From an uncultured Spirochaetaceae bacterium (lineage in GTDB: Bacteria; Spirochaetota; Spirochaetia; Sphaerochaetales; Sphaerochaetaceae): DNA of 41,935 nt. Every line of letters starts with the position of its first letter. The stretch's first letter is position 1. The stretch spans positions 1-41,935 of the forward strand of contig CALXLD010000003.1 of assembly GCA_944389105.1 (NCBI GenBank), given 5' to 3'. The notes under the pieces are model-generated. The model made no database searches. It had not been told where the DNA came from and worked only from the letters and a program-made list of their open reading frames with translations. The position numbers and the translations under genes are program-made. Below are positions 34,186 through 41,811 of the stretch, piece by piece.

Positions 34186-35470
34186 TAGACCTACACGGGG
34201 TAGATATACCCTTCTATACAGATTTATAGTCAGGGAATTTGCACAGAATTTTGCTGTTGCATTCTCCTTTTTTTTCTGTATTTTCTTCATTAATTCAATA
34301 CTCCTCCTTGTGCAGAGGATTCTTCTCAGGAATATTGACATGATGACTATGCTGGAGATGGTTGCGCTTTCCATGCCCCAGTTCCTTATATACACATTTC
34401 CGTTTGCATCCCTTGCAGCCTCTTCCATGGTCCTAGGTGATTTATGTTCATCGAATGAGCTTCTTGCAATACGGAGTTCGGGAATAGCCTCAGGGAGGGT
34501 ATACAGACCCCTGATAGCAGCTTCCATCGTACTGTCTTTCGTTACATTCTTCTTCGCTGATGCTGTCCTTCCATGGTCCTCCGTGGTCTATGAGGAAAGG
34601 CTTTCGCTGCTTATGCAGGAAGTGCCGACTTTTGAAATTGAATCCAACAGCGTCAATACAGTCGGGAATATCGTGCTATCGAATGGAGAGACGGATGGAA
34701 ATGTTATTAATGATATAATCCTCCTTTCCACGGATGAGGCTACCGGAGAAAGCAGGACAGTAATCTCTGAACGTGGAACGCTGCAGCTGATAGACAGCTG
34801 GAATTACATCTACTCGCTTTCGCTAGATAACCCGAAGATCCTTATCTCCGACAGGGATGATATAGAATCCTTCGGACTTTCAGATGCATCTTCCGCGACA
34901 TTCTTCCTTGATTTTTCTGAGCAGATACCATCCCTTACAAGCTCTGCTCCAGTGAACCTTTCATCAAGGGATCTTATTGCAGGAATCAGGGACAGGGATC
35001 CCGGTGAGAGAGCTGATATGCTTCTATGGCATCAGAACAGGGAAGATGCAAGGCTTGTTCTGGCAGATACGCTAAAGCAGGCAGGGCGGGGAAATGCAGG
35101 CTCTGATGATATCACAATGAGGGCAATTGAGGCTTCTGATACAATAAACAGCAGGGGAGATAATCCTCCTCGTAATTTCTATTCGCAGTATTTCAAAGCT
35201 GAGCTATCGAAGAAGTTCGTTCTCTCTGCAGCCTGCTTCTGCCTTACGCTGATAACGCTTCCGCTTTCGATGTTCAGGGTAAAACATGGAAAACTTACGG
35301 GTTTTGCCATTTCTCTTCTTATTGCGGTTGCATACTGGTATATGCTTTTTGGCGTACAGCTTGAGATTTTCAATATCTCATCCTCTCCTTATCTGCTGAT
35401 AGCAATTCCGGATCTTGTTATACTTTTGATTGCAGTGCTGCTCATAATGCGTTTCAGGAAGGCAAGATGA
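34178..35470 (+). CDS. lptF: LPS-export permease LptF/LptG family (first of pair)
   Basis: The 430-residue protein has the YjgP/YjgQ layout: three N-terminal membrane segments (about 18-48, 60-85 and 108-130), a large periplasmic beta-jellyroll region (about 140-330), and three C-terminal segments (about 345-425). These permeases work with the LptB ATPase and LptC to pull lipopolysaccharide from the inner membrane. The likely start is GTG at 34178, since no ATG fits. It overlaps dut by 8 nt, with GGGAGG some 15 nt upstream. An ATGA overlap joins it to lptG. Whether this organism makes LPS is not shown here; in LPS-poor spirochaetes the substrate may be another glycolipid. Confidence 0.85.
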   Translation: MSDRPTRGRYTLLYRFIVREFAQNFAVAFSFFFCIFFINSILLLVQRILLRNIDMMTMLEMVALSMPQFLIYTFPFASLAASSMVLGDLCSSNELLAIRSSGIASGRVYRPLIAASIVLSFVTFFFADAVLPWSSVVYEERLSLLMQEVPTFEIESNSVNTVGNIVLSNGETDGNVINDIILLSTDEATGESRTVISERGTLQLIDSWNYIYSLSLDNPKILISDRDDIESFGLSDASSATFFLDFSEQIPSLTSSAPVNLSSRDLIAGIRDRDPGERADMLLWHQNREDARLVLADTLKQAGRGNAGSDDITMRAIEASDTINSRGDNPPRNFYSQYFKAELSKKFVLSAACFCLTLITLPLSMFRVKHGKLTGFAISLLIAVAYWYMLFGVQLEIFNISSSPYLLIAIPDLVILLIAVLLIMRFRKAR

Positions 35471-36546
35471 AAATTCTTACACGTTATACTATTACTTCCA
35501 TATTGAAGATAGCAGTTGTGACTATTCTTATCTTTGCCCTTATCCTCGCAGCTGTGGAGCTTTTTTCGAAGATGGACCAGATAATGCATGGCGGTGTTGA
35601 TGGTCCAAGGCTTGTTGAATATATAATCCTCTCGCTTCCTGAGTACCTTATGATGGCAGCTTCTATTTCTTTTCTCTTTGCTGTAACGTACTTTCTTTCA
35701 ACACTGACAGCAAATAACGAAATGATACCGATCCTGAATGCAGGAGTAAGTCCCGTAAGGCTCCGGACTCCGATAATAGTGCTTGCGGTCATACTTACAA
35801 TCCTGGGAACGCTGTTCCAGGAACACACTGTCATTGCTGCAGCCAACAGGCATGATGAGCTTGAGACAGAGCTTTTCGGTGCCTCCTCGACAAGGGACAG
35901 CAGGAATATAGTGCTTACGGATGATGATGGTTTCCTGATATACACCCAGCGATTCAGCGAGGCTACTGGAGAAATCTATAACCCTGTGCTTGTTAAAAGC
36001 GGGAATGGCCTTATCGAGGAAAGAATCGAAGCTGACAGGGCCCGGTATGATGAAGAGAAGGGCTGGTGGATATTCGAGAACGCCAGAATCTACACAATAG
36101 ATGGACGCGATGTCATAACAGAATCTGTAAGCGAGCATGAAGAACCTCTCTTTGACCCGGAACCAAGGCTATTCAGAAGCCAGAATACGGATATAAAGAC
36201 AATGGATAGGGAGACTGCCTCGGAGTATCTTTCAAGGCTGTGGAATTCCAACCGTACTACTTGGCAGGCTATGGCGACGGATTATTACCGCAGGGTATGT
36301 TCTCCTCTCGCTATTCTTGTTCTCATGTTCATTTCGGTTTCAATGAATTACAACTTCAAGAAGAATGTGCTTCTTTTTTCTGTAATACAGTCCCTTGCAA
36401 TTGCCGTCATCTATTACGTAGCGGATATGGTCTTCTCGATCATGGGGCATCAGGGGGCTGTTGCGCCTGCAATGACTGTGCTGGCCCCGTTTGTTCTGAC
36501 TATATTGCTTTCTCTTGTGATTTCTCTCTTAGGAAGGAAGATATGA
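35467..36546 (+). CDS. lptG: LPS-export permease LptF/LptG family (second of pair)
   Basis: The 359-residue partner permease has the same plan: N-terminal membrane segments (about 12-34, 53-75 and 97-118), a periplasmic jellyroll (about 120-270), and three C-terminal segments (about 278-355). The TLTANNEMIPILNAGVSPVRL segment corresponds to the conserved cytoplasmic coupling region of the family. It forms a pair with the upstream permease (4-nt overlap) and overlaps tgt by 4 nt. Assigning F versus G within the pair rests on gene order and is tentative. Confidence 0.85.
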   Translation: MKILTRYTITSILKIAVVTILIFALILAAVELFSKMDQIMHGGVDGPRLVEYIILSLPEYLMMAASISFLFAVTYFLSTLTANNEMIPILNAGVSPVRLRTPIIVLAVILTILGTLFQEHTVIAAANRHDELETELFGASSTRDSRNIVLTDDDGFLIYTQRFSEATGEIYNPVLVKSGNGLIEERIEADRARYDEEKGWWIFENARIYTIDGRDVITESVSEHEEPLFDPEPRLFRSQNTDIKTMDRETASEYLSRLWNSNRTTWQAMATDYYRRVCSPLAILVLMFISVSMNYNFKKNVLLFSVIQSLAIAVIYYVADMVFSIMGHQGAVAPAMTVLAPFVLTILLSLVISLLGRKI

Positions 36547-37676
36547 GCATTATTAAGATACTTAAGAAAGATAAGGATACAGAGGCTCGTCTTGGTATAC
36601 TTTCGCTTCCTCATGGTGATGTGGAGACACCAGCTTTCATGCCCGTCGGTACAAACGGGACAGTCAAAGGCATCTATCATGATAAAGTTGCTGAGATTGG
36701 CTATAAGATAATACTGGGAAATACCTATCATCTCTATCTGAGACCTGGAACAGATGTTCTCAAGGATTATGGCGGACTGCACAAGTTCTCGAACTGGGAC
36801 AGGAATATCCTTACCGATTCCGGCGGATTCCAGGTGTTTTCCCTTTCAGGGCTCCGCAAGATCAGGGAAAACGGTGTTACGTTCCAGAGCCATATAGATG
36901 GATCAAGACATATATTCACGCCTGAGAAAGTCGTCGATATACAGAGTATCATCGGATCTGATATCGCGATGATGCTTGATGTCTGCACGCCTCCGGGAAT
37001 CGACCACAAGGCTGCTGCAGAGGCATGGAATATTACACGTATGTGGGCAGAGCGGGCAATAAAGGAAAAAGAGAAGCTGGGTGAATCATTTCCCGGAAAT
37101 CTTTTCGGTATTGTCCAGGGCAATTTCTATGAGGACCTGCGTAAGGACAGTGCTGAAGTCATTTCGGGCATGGATTTTCCAGGTGTTGCCATCGGCGGTC
37201 TTTCCGTAGGTGAGGAAAAAAGCGTCTTCTGCGATTTTCTTGCGTATACAGCTTCCTATGTTACAAAGGAAAAGCCCCGCTATGTAATGGGAATAGGCAG
37301 CCCTGATTACATTCTTGAAGCTGTTGAGAACGGAATAGACCTTTTTGACTGTGTGCTGGCTACAAGGATGGCGAGAAATGGCGGCCTTTTCACAGATGAT
37401 GGAGTCATTGCTCTGAAGAAGGCTCAGTTCAGATTCGATCACGGCCCAATTCAGGAGGGCTGCCAGTGTACCTGCTGCAGAAAGTATTCCAGAGGATATA
37501 TGCACCATCTGATAAAGTGCAATGAGATGCTTGGAGGAATGCTGGCGACCGAGCATAACCTTCAGTATCTCTATGACCTGATGCTGAGAATACGTAAAGC
37601 AATTGCCGAAGACAGGTTCAAGGAGTTCAAGAAGGATTATCTTGACAGATTCTATAGAGGAAAGAATGGTAAATAG
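36543..37676 (+). CDS. tgt: tRNA-guanine transglycosylase Tgt
   Basis: Tgt swaps guanine 34 for preQ1 in GUN tRNAs. Motifs: TPAFMPVGTNGTVKG, ILGNTYHLYLRPG, TDSGGFQVFSLS with the catalytic Asp92, GIVQG, GGLSVGE, and FDCVLATRMARNGG with nucleophile Asp269. A zinc site lies in CQCTCCRKYSRGYMHHL. At 377 residues it is full length. The start ATG 36543 overlaps the lptG stop (ATGA); longer upstream reading is lptG sequence in another frame. QueA, the next enzyme on the tRNA, is encoded at 13034-14077. Confidence 0.96.
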   Translation: MSIIKILKKDKDTEARLGILSLPHGDVETPAFMPVGTNGTVKGIYHDKVAEIGYKIILGNTYHLYLRPGTDVLKDYGGLHKFSNWDRNILTDSGGFQVFSLSGLRKIRENGVTFQSHIDGSRHIFTPEKVVDIQSIIGSDIAMMLDVCTPPGIDHKAAAEAWNITRMWAERAIKEKEKLGESFPGNLFGIVQGNFYEDLRKDSAEVISGMDFPGVAIGGLSVGEEKSVFCDFLAYTASYVTKEKPRYVMGIGSPDYILEAVENGIDLFDCVLATRMARNGGLFTDDGVIALKKAQFRFDHGPIQEGCQCTCCRKYSRGYMHHLIKCNEMLGGMLATEHNLQYLYDLMLRIRKAIAEDRFKEFKKDYLDRFYRGKNGK

Positions 37677-38154
37677 AGACGAAGTGATTGCCGTACTTGA
37701 TTCATGCGGAGTCAGGTATGAATCCGAAAAGCATAAGGCTGTTTTTTCGATTCAGGAGATGGAAGAGACTGGTGTACGCAATCCAGAAAGGATTGCCAAG
37801 AATCTTTTTCTCCGTGACGATAAGAAAAGGGCATACTATCTTGTAAGTATCAGGAACGACAGGATTGCAGATCTGAAAGAACTGAGGACAAAGCTTGGAT
37901 CAAGACCTCTTTCCTTTGCCTCCGAAGAGGATCTGAAATCCATCCTGAATCTTGGAAAAGGTGAAGTGACTCCATTTGGCCTGCTTAATGACTCTGGTCA
38001 CAAAGCAGTTTACATCATGGACTCATTCTTCTCCGGCGGAATCATAGGGATACATCCGAATGATAATACAGAAACTGTCTTTCTTGATTCCGCAGCCCTT
38101 ATTTCAGTCCTTTTAGAGCATGGGACAGAATGCATGGTTCTGGATTTTGAATAA
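37666..38154 (+). CDS. PrdX/YbaK-type aminoacyl-tRNA deacylase (ProXp-ala-like)
   Basis: The 162-residue protein is a free-standing editing domain of the YbaK/ProRS INS superfamily. GKGEVTPFGLLND followed by HKAVYIMDS and IGIHPNDNTETVFL is the characteristic block of PrdX proteins, which clear mischarged Ala-tRNA(Pro). The active-site Lys region is probably NLFLRDDKKRAYYLV. Start ATG 37666 has AGAGG 5 nt upstream and lies within the last codons of tgt (11-nt overlap). It closes the long operon. The exact substrate (Ala- versus Cys-tRNA) is inferred from motif similarity only. Confidence 0.88.
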   Translation: MVNRDEVIAVLDSCGVRYESEKHKAVFSIQEMEETGVRNPERIAKNLFLRDDKKRAYYLVSIRNDRIADLKELRTKLGSRPLSFASEEDLKSILNLGKGEVTPFGLLNDSGHKAVYIMDSFFSGGIIGIHPNDNTETVFLDSAALISVLLEHGTECMVLDFE

Positions 38155-38322
38155 AATATGATTTTCTCTTTATTATCCTGTACATAAAGTGTGATAATCC
38201 GGAAAACTGAAGGGAAAAACGGCTTTTTGCTGAAAAATATATAAAGTATGCAGAAAGTGTTTTCCTAAACTTCATAAAAGGGGGATTCTCAAAACCCCAT
38301 AATATGCATAGGATAGAAGAAA

Positions 38323-38386
38323 CGGATACAAAACGAATCCGCTCCTCCGAAGAGCGCAGCCTCCTGTTATGGGAGGTTTCGTTTTG
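38323..38386. terminator. Branched (three-way) structured element, probable bidirectional terminator
   Basis: The outer arms CAAAACGAA (38329-38337) and TTCGTTTTG (38378-38386) are perfectly complementary (9 bp). They enclose two smaller hairpins: CGCTC/GAGCG (38340-38344 with 38352-38356) and CCTCC/GGAGG (38360-38364 with 38372-38376). An alternative stem CGGAT/ATCCG (38323-38327 with 38337-38341) would exclude the outer stem. It sits between the convergent prdX and GNAT genes, and each strand ends in a T-rich arm. That suits a two-way terminator, but a simple one would not need the branched form. The rest of 38155-38428 holds a GGGG/CCCC mini-hairpin (38281-38298) and a TGTGATAAT promoter-like box near 38190. 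Confidence 0.55.
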
Positions 38387-38428
38387 CACTCATGAAAGCA
38401 TCTGGGGTAATACATAGGGGCTGATCAG

Positions 38429-38920
38429 CTAAAGAAGAAGCTCGTAAGCAAGCTTTTTATCGCTTTCAAAAAGAACATAGCCTGTGAATCTGAATCCGAG
38501 CTTTGGAAGAAGATGCTGCATTATATCATTACTTCTGTCCGTATCTATTCTTATGGATGATGCCCCTCGCTCATGTGCAAGTTTCTTTACTTCTTCGATC
38601 AAGGCAGGAAAAAATCCTTTGCCTCTGGAGCTGTTGCCAAACGCAATCCTGTGAAGCGCGACATATTTCCCGCTGCTAAGCCATTTGCCTTCAAGCTCAT
38701 CATATGCGGCATCATAATCGACAATAGCGAGATAACCGATTATATCATCTTCGACAGCAAAGTATCCGATTCCTTCTTCTGCGTCAGATGAAAGCAGCGC
38801 ACGGGATGGATACCCGTGAGCCCACTGCTTATTGCCATAGGAGAGCTGGAATGCTCTTGCTTCCTCTATGATTCTCTCCGCTGTCTCTATTTCAGTGCTC
38901 AAAGCTTTTCTCAGCTGCAT
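38429..38920 (-). CDS. GNAT-family N-acetyltransferase
   Basis: The 163-residue protein has the GNAT fold: ALHRIAFGNSSRGKGFFPALIEEVKKLA is motif A, with R/G-x-x-G-x-G-type acetyl-CoA binding. It is followed by SIRIDTDRSNDIMQHLLPKLGFRFTG (motif B) and a terminal strand. The substrate is unknown; small molecules and protein termini are both possible. There is no clear ribosome-binding site before the ATG. It lies 42 nt downstream of the ferredoxin-type gene on the same strand, so it may be read from that transcript. Confidence 0.85.
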   Translation of the reverse strand: MQLRKALSTEIETAERIIEEARAFQLSYGNKQWAHGYPSRALLSSDAEEGIGYFAVEDDIIGYLAIVDYDAAYDELEGKWLSSGKYVALHRIAFGNSSRGKGFFPALIEEVKKLAHERGASSIRIDTDRSNDIMQHLLPKLGFRFTGYVLFESDKKLAYELLL

Positions 38921-38962
38921 AAGGGAATTATAAGCAAATGAAGAGACAAACTCTATCAGAAA

Positions 38963-39580
38963 TCAGAGTTTCTCAAGAGCTTTTCCTTCTGCATGGCACA
39001 TTGGACAGCTTGGTTTCTCCCCATCATCTTCTTCTTCAAACTCAGTGAAGCATACTGTGCACCTGTATTTTCCTCTTCCCGTCCTGTCATTGCATTCAAT
39101 AGTGGAAAGGATTTCATTTGCTGCTTTCATGGGGAATTCATCAGATGGGGGAGCGGCTATCAGAGAGGCTAAGAGATCAAGGGAATTTGAACTCTGCGGA
39201 AGCATGTATCCGCCTTCTCTCAGAAGATCTTCTGCTACGAGGCGAGATGATCTGGCGACCGCATTCATCAGACGCCTGAGATTATTATCGGTGGTGGATG
39301 ATGCAATCTGCCGTGCAGCTTTCTCTTCCTTTGCCTTGTTTTCAGCCAGACGGTTTATGGCGTTCACAACGCTTTCTTTCTTTTTCTGCTGTGGAGGGTA
39401 GTCCTGAATTACCATGCTTATTGCCTTTGATGGGCAGGCATCAGCACATACACCGCAGCCAATGCATTTATCCTTATCTATGATGCTGTCTTCTGTATCT
39501 GTTGCTCCATTTGGACAGACATAGAGGCATAGACAGTCTTTTGTACAGAGTCTTAGGTTTCTTACAGCTATTCTCTTCAT
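38963..39580 (-). CDS. Ferredoxin-like protein with C-terminal rubredoxin-like zinc/iron site
   Basis: This 205-residue protein combines three parts. Residues about 1-60 form a ferredoxin-type domain: a first cluster motif degenerate in spacing (CTKDCLCLYVCPNGA) and a canonical CIGCGVCADACP. A helical, charged linker (about 65-155, KEEKAARQIASS..LRRLMNAVARSSRLVAEDLL) follows. The C-terminus is rubredoxin-like, YRCTVCFTEF..SCPMC. The ATG at 39580 is preferred, with AGGAGG 6 nt upstream; one codon earlier is possible. It shares ATGATGA with the stop of the upstream rubredoxin-type gene. It probably carries electrons for oxidative-stress or anaerobic redox reactions; the partner enzyme is unknown. 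This domain combination is not one I can name. Confidence 0.8.
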   Translation of the reverse strand: MKRIAVRNLRLCTKDCLCLYVCPNGATDTEDSIIDKDKCIGCGVCADACPSKAISMVIQDYPPQQKKKESVVNAINRLAENKAKEEKAARQIASSTTDNNLRRLMNAVARSSRLVAEDLLREGGYMLPQSSNSLDLLASLIAAPPSDEFPMKAANEILSTIECNDRTGRGKYRCTVCFTEFEEEDDGEKPSCPMCHAEGKALEKL

Positions 39581-40212
39581 CATGTACCTCCTTCTATTCT
39601 GTCAAATTTCCAATCAGGTACCTTGCAGACGGGACAAATGGCTGGAGGTGTATCTCCGATATAGACGAAACCGCATATACTGCATACCCAGATTTCTGTA
39701 GAAGAAAGGAAATCTCCTCCTTCTCTGATATACCGAGATCCAATTGCATTGACTATTTTTGTTACTTTCTCTCCCCATACCTTGACGCGTAGCGCACCCC
39801 TGTCCGCGGCAGAAGAAGCTATGTCATTCAGATTCCGGTAAAGTATGGTTAAATCATTTTCTGTGAGTTCCTTGATCATTTCCGGATCTGCTTCAGGAAG
39901 TGATGGAGAGGCAGCTGTAAAGTACCCGGCTATTTCGGAAAAGAGCTCTGATTCCCTTGTCTTATACTGCTTCTGAGCACCTCTTGCCAGATTCGAGAAC
40001 AATGCAGCCAGGACTCCAGGAGAAAGCTGCTCCATATCATCGCTTTCCTCAATTTCCCTGATTTCAGGAGCTTCAGTTTCCTCTTCAGATTCAAATAGCG
40101 ATTTAGGAGCTTTGCACATTGGGCATGTCCAGTCATCAGGAAGTTCTGTGAATGGAATCTTCTCAGAGTCCTCATCGTAAACATAGCCACATACGGAACA
40201 GATATACTTCAT
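39580..40212 (-). CDS. Double-rubredoxin protein with helical middle domain
   Basis: The 210-residue protein starts with a rubredoxin domain ([31 protein letters not shown], Cys5/Cys8 and a CPMC pair). It ends with a second rubredoxin-like knuckle ([30 protein letters not shown]), the form found at the C-terminus of rubrerythrins. The helical middle (about 60-170) resembles a rubrerythrin only loosely; the usual ExxH di-iron signature is not evident, so peroxidase activity is doubtful. AAGGAGGAG precedes the ATG. It is first in a unit with the ferredoxin-like gene (overlapping ATGATGA) and has a promoter at 40288-40316. Confidence 0.82.
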   Translation of the reverse strand: MKYICSVCGYVYDEDSEKIPFTELPDDWTCPMCKAPKSLFESEEETEAPEIREIEESDDMEQLSPGVLAALFSNLARGAQKQYKTRESELFSEIAGYFTAASPSLPEADPEMIKELTENDLTILYRNLNDIASSAADRGALRVKVWGEKVTKIVNAIGSRYIREGGDFLSSTEIWVCSICGFVYIGDTPPAICPVCKVPDWKFDRIEGGT

Positions 40213-40287
40213 ACTCCTCCTTTCAGGGAAAACAGGGAAATCCTTGAATTTTCTCTGTTTTTGTCTTTCGGCGTGCTTCTTCTGAAG

Positions 40288-40316
40288 ATTATCCTATGGA
40301 ATTGTGGATCTGAAAA
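40288..40316 (-). promoter_or_regulatory. Promoter of the rubredoxin-ferredoxin unit
   Basis: On the minus strand TTTTCA (40316-40311), a 17-nt spacer and GATAAT (40293-40288) match a sigma70-type promoter. This gives a leader of about 70 nt before the rubredoxin ATG. The SPFH-RHH terminator lies just upstream of the -35 box. Confidence 0.5.
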
Positions 40317-40322
40317 GAACAA

Positions 40323-40341
40323 TTCTGGAGCTATTCCAGAA
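40323..40341 (-). terminator. Terminator after the SPFH-RHH unit
   Basis: Reading the minus strand, TTCTGGA pairs with TCCAGAA (7 bp, 5-nt loop), followed by TTGTTCTTTT. It lies 27 nt past the RHH stop codon. A further TTCTGGA at 40350-40356 means an operator for the downstream redox unit is also conceivable. Confidence 0.6.
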
Positions 40342-40367
40342 AAGGGGAGTTCTGGATGATATTATTC

Positions 40368-40532
40368 TCAGATAGATTTCTTTCTCTTCCGTACAGCTTC
40401 TGTCAGAAGGTATTCGATCTGGCCGTTGAGAGAGCGGAAATCATCCTCAGCCCAGCGTACCAGCTCATCATATAAAGAGGAGGAAAGCCTCAGCGGAATC
40501 TGTTTCTTTACCTTATCTTTATCTTCTGCCAT
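40368..40532 (-). CDS. Arc-like ribbon-helix-helix DNA-binding protein (54 aa)
   Basis: A short gene translates to a 54-residue protein: [11 protein letters not shown], then the beta strand IPLRLS, then helices [15 protein letters not shown] and [19 protein letters not shown]. This is the classic RHH plan, with the strand contacting the DNA major groove and the N-G-Q-I-E-Y-L-L motif at the dimer helix. Its ATG shares TGATG with the SPFH stop, so translation is coupled. RHH proteins of this form are found beside SPFH genes in other bacteria. Autoregulation of the unit is plausible given the palindrome pair upstream of the SPFH gene (41571-41589), but is inference. Confidence 0.88.
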   Translation of the reverse strand: MAEDKDKVKKQIPLRLSSSLYDELVRWAEDDFRSLNGQIEYLLTEAVRKRKKSI

Positions 40533-41545
40533 CAGTAGATTGATCCTGTATTGATTATCGGATTTGTCTCCTTGCTGGAACAGAGCACTACCATAAGGTT
40601 GGAAACCATCTGGGCTTTCCTTTCCTCATCAAGTTCGACAACGCCATCTTCCTTAAGCCTGTCAAGAGCCAGCTGTACCATGGAAACCGCTCCTTCAACA
40701 ATCTTCTTCCTTGCTGCAATTACCGCAACAGCCTGCTGTCTCTGAAGCATGGCGGCAGCTATTTCAGGAGAATAGGCAATCTGGTTAAGCTTCACATCCT
40801 CAATTTCAATGCCAGCATCAGCAACCTTTCTCTGAAGCTCTTCCTTCATCTCAAAGGCAACCTGACTTGCAGAACCCCTGAGCGTTGTTTCATCATCAGA
40901 TTCATTGGCATCGTCGCTGACCACATCGTACGGATAGAGACGGGCAACATTGCGGATCGTGCTATCTGTCTGATTCGATAGATACTCAAGATAATTATCG
41001 ACATTGATGACGGCTTTTGTTGCGTTAACGACTTTCCAGACAACAATAGCGCTGACATCGACAGGATTGCCGAGCGCATCGTTGACTTTCTGATTGCCGT
41101 TTACAAATGTTGATATCTTTGTCGAAACCTTTCTGTTTGGCTGCAGCTTTGTACTCCCTGATGATAGTTTAGCCCTGCTTGATGAGAGTGATTTATCCTG
41201 TGTTTCCTGATCTCTGATCTTCGGATAAACTGCAGATGAGAAAGGATTCACAAAATAGAAGCCCGACTGATAGATTGTTCCCGAATAACGGCCGAATACA
41301 GAAAGAACCAGTGCTTCATTAGGATTGACGACTTTCAGACCTGCAAAGCCGATAAAAGCAATTGTCATCATTATGCAGGCAATAGTGATACCAAGGGCAA
41401 ACCCGCTCGAGTAGATGATATCAAGATCAAAGAGAATGCTGATGGCTATCAGGAGAAGCAGCGATGCAAGCAGCATCAGAATAAACAGCGTCAGCATAAT
41501 AAATCCATTTACAGGTTTGATTATTTTCTCTTCGATATAATTCAT
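40532..41545 (-). CDS. SPFH/band-7 domain membrane protein
   Basis: The 337-residue protein has two adjacent membrane segments (about 14-37 and 47-70). An SPFH domain follows (about 70-230): [84 protein letters not shown] long helix with [31 protein letters not shown] then resembles the flotillin/stomatin-type oligomerising tail. Such proteins form membrane scaffolds and often regulate membrane proteases. AGGAGAG lies 8 nt before the ATG. The RHH gene overlaps its stop. There is no NfeD partner or FtsH here. Confidence 0.9.
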   Translation of the reverse strand: MNYIEEKIIKPVNGFIMLTLFILMLLASLLLLIAISILFDLDIIYSSGFALGITIACIMMTIAFIGFAGLKVVNPNEALVLSVFGRYSGTIYQSGFYFVNPFSSAVYPKIRDQETQDKSLSSSRAKLSSGSTKLQPNRKVSTKISTFVNGNQKVNDALGNPVDVSAIVVWKVVNATKAVINVDNYLEYLSNQTDSTIRNVARLYPYDVVSDDANESDDETTLRGSASQVAFEMKEELQRKVADAGIEIEDVKLNQIAYSPEIAAAMLQRQQAVAVIAARKKIVEGAVSMVQLALDRLKEDGVVELDEERKAQMVSNLMVVLCSSKETNPIINTGSIY

Positions 41546-41570
41546 CGATTTCTCTCCTTATGCTTCATTT

Positions 41571-41608
41571 TGATATCAATATGATATCACAGAAGGAAAA
41601 AGAATCAA
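41571..41608 (-). promoter_or_regulatory. SPFH-RHH promoter with paired TGATATCA palindromes
   Basis: On the minus strand TTGATT (41608-41603), a 16-nt spacer and TATCAT (41586-41581) form a promoter. The perfect palindrome TGATATCA occurs twice, at 41582-41589 (over the -10 box) and 41571-41578 (over the likely start site). They lie 11 bp apart centre to centre, one helical turn, which suits two cooperating RHH dimers. The 8-mer also occurs by chance inside coding DNA (Asp-Ile codons), so spacing and position are the real evidence. Confidence 0.55.
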
Positions 41609-41721
41609 GGGATCTAATACATCAACAGTGATACACATTTTATGACAAATTTAAGGGGTTAGTACCTAATTTTGCTTGCTCCTGAACCTTATTGCATCGT
41701 ATTCTCTCGTCGGAGGAAAAT

Positions 41722-41811
41722 ATGAAGAGAGTGATTGTGGCAGCACTTATTGCTGTCTTGGGGTTGACCTCTTGTACGCAGCCAGTTATTGGCTTTGTCC
41801 CGCCAGTATGA
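41722..41811 (+). pseudogene. Small lipoprotein gene, apparently cut by an IS3-family element
   Basis: GGAGGAAAA (41712-41720) precedes ATG 41722. The product MKRVIVAALIAVLGLTSC has a full lipoprotein signal, with the lipidated Cys at residue 18. After TQPVIGFVPPV the frame meets TGA at 41809-41811, and these three bases are the first of the IS terminal repeat (TGAACTAACCCC). The stop is therefore supplied by the mobile element, leaving 29 codons. The missing 3' part should lie beyond the element, outside the window. The alternative, a natural tiny lipoprotein, is less likely given the exact junction. Confidence 0.7.

Noticed and set aside
33712..34527. 271-codon minus-strand frame opposite pnp, dut and lptF
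   Set aside because: Three well-recognised genes run the other way across it, with coupled overlaps; no domain is visible in the antisense frame.
36240..36542. Longer N-terminus for tgt
   Set aside because: That stretch encodes the end of LptG in another frame; the tgt family start is at 36543 with an ATGA overlap.
38323..38386. Integron attC site
   Set aside because: No core GTTRRRY/RYYYAAC sites flank the hairpin and no integrase is present.
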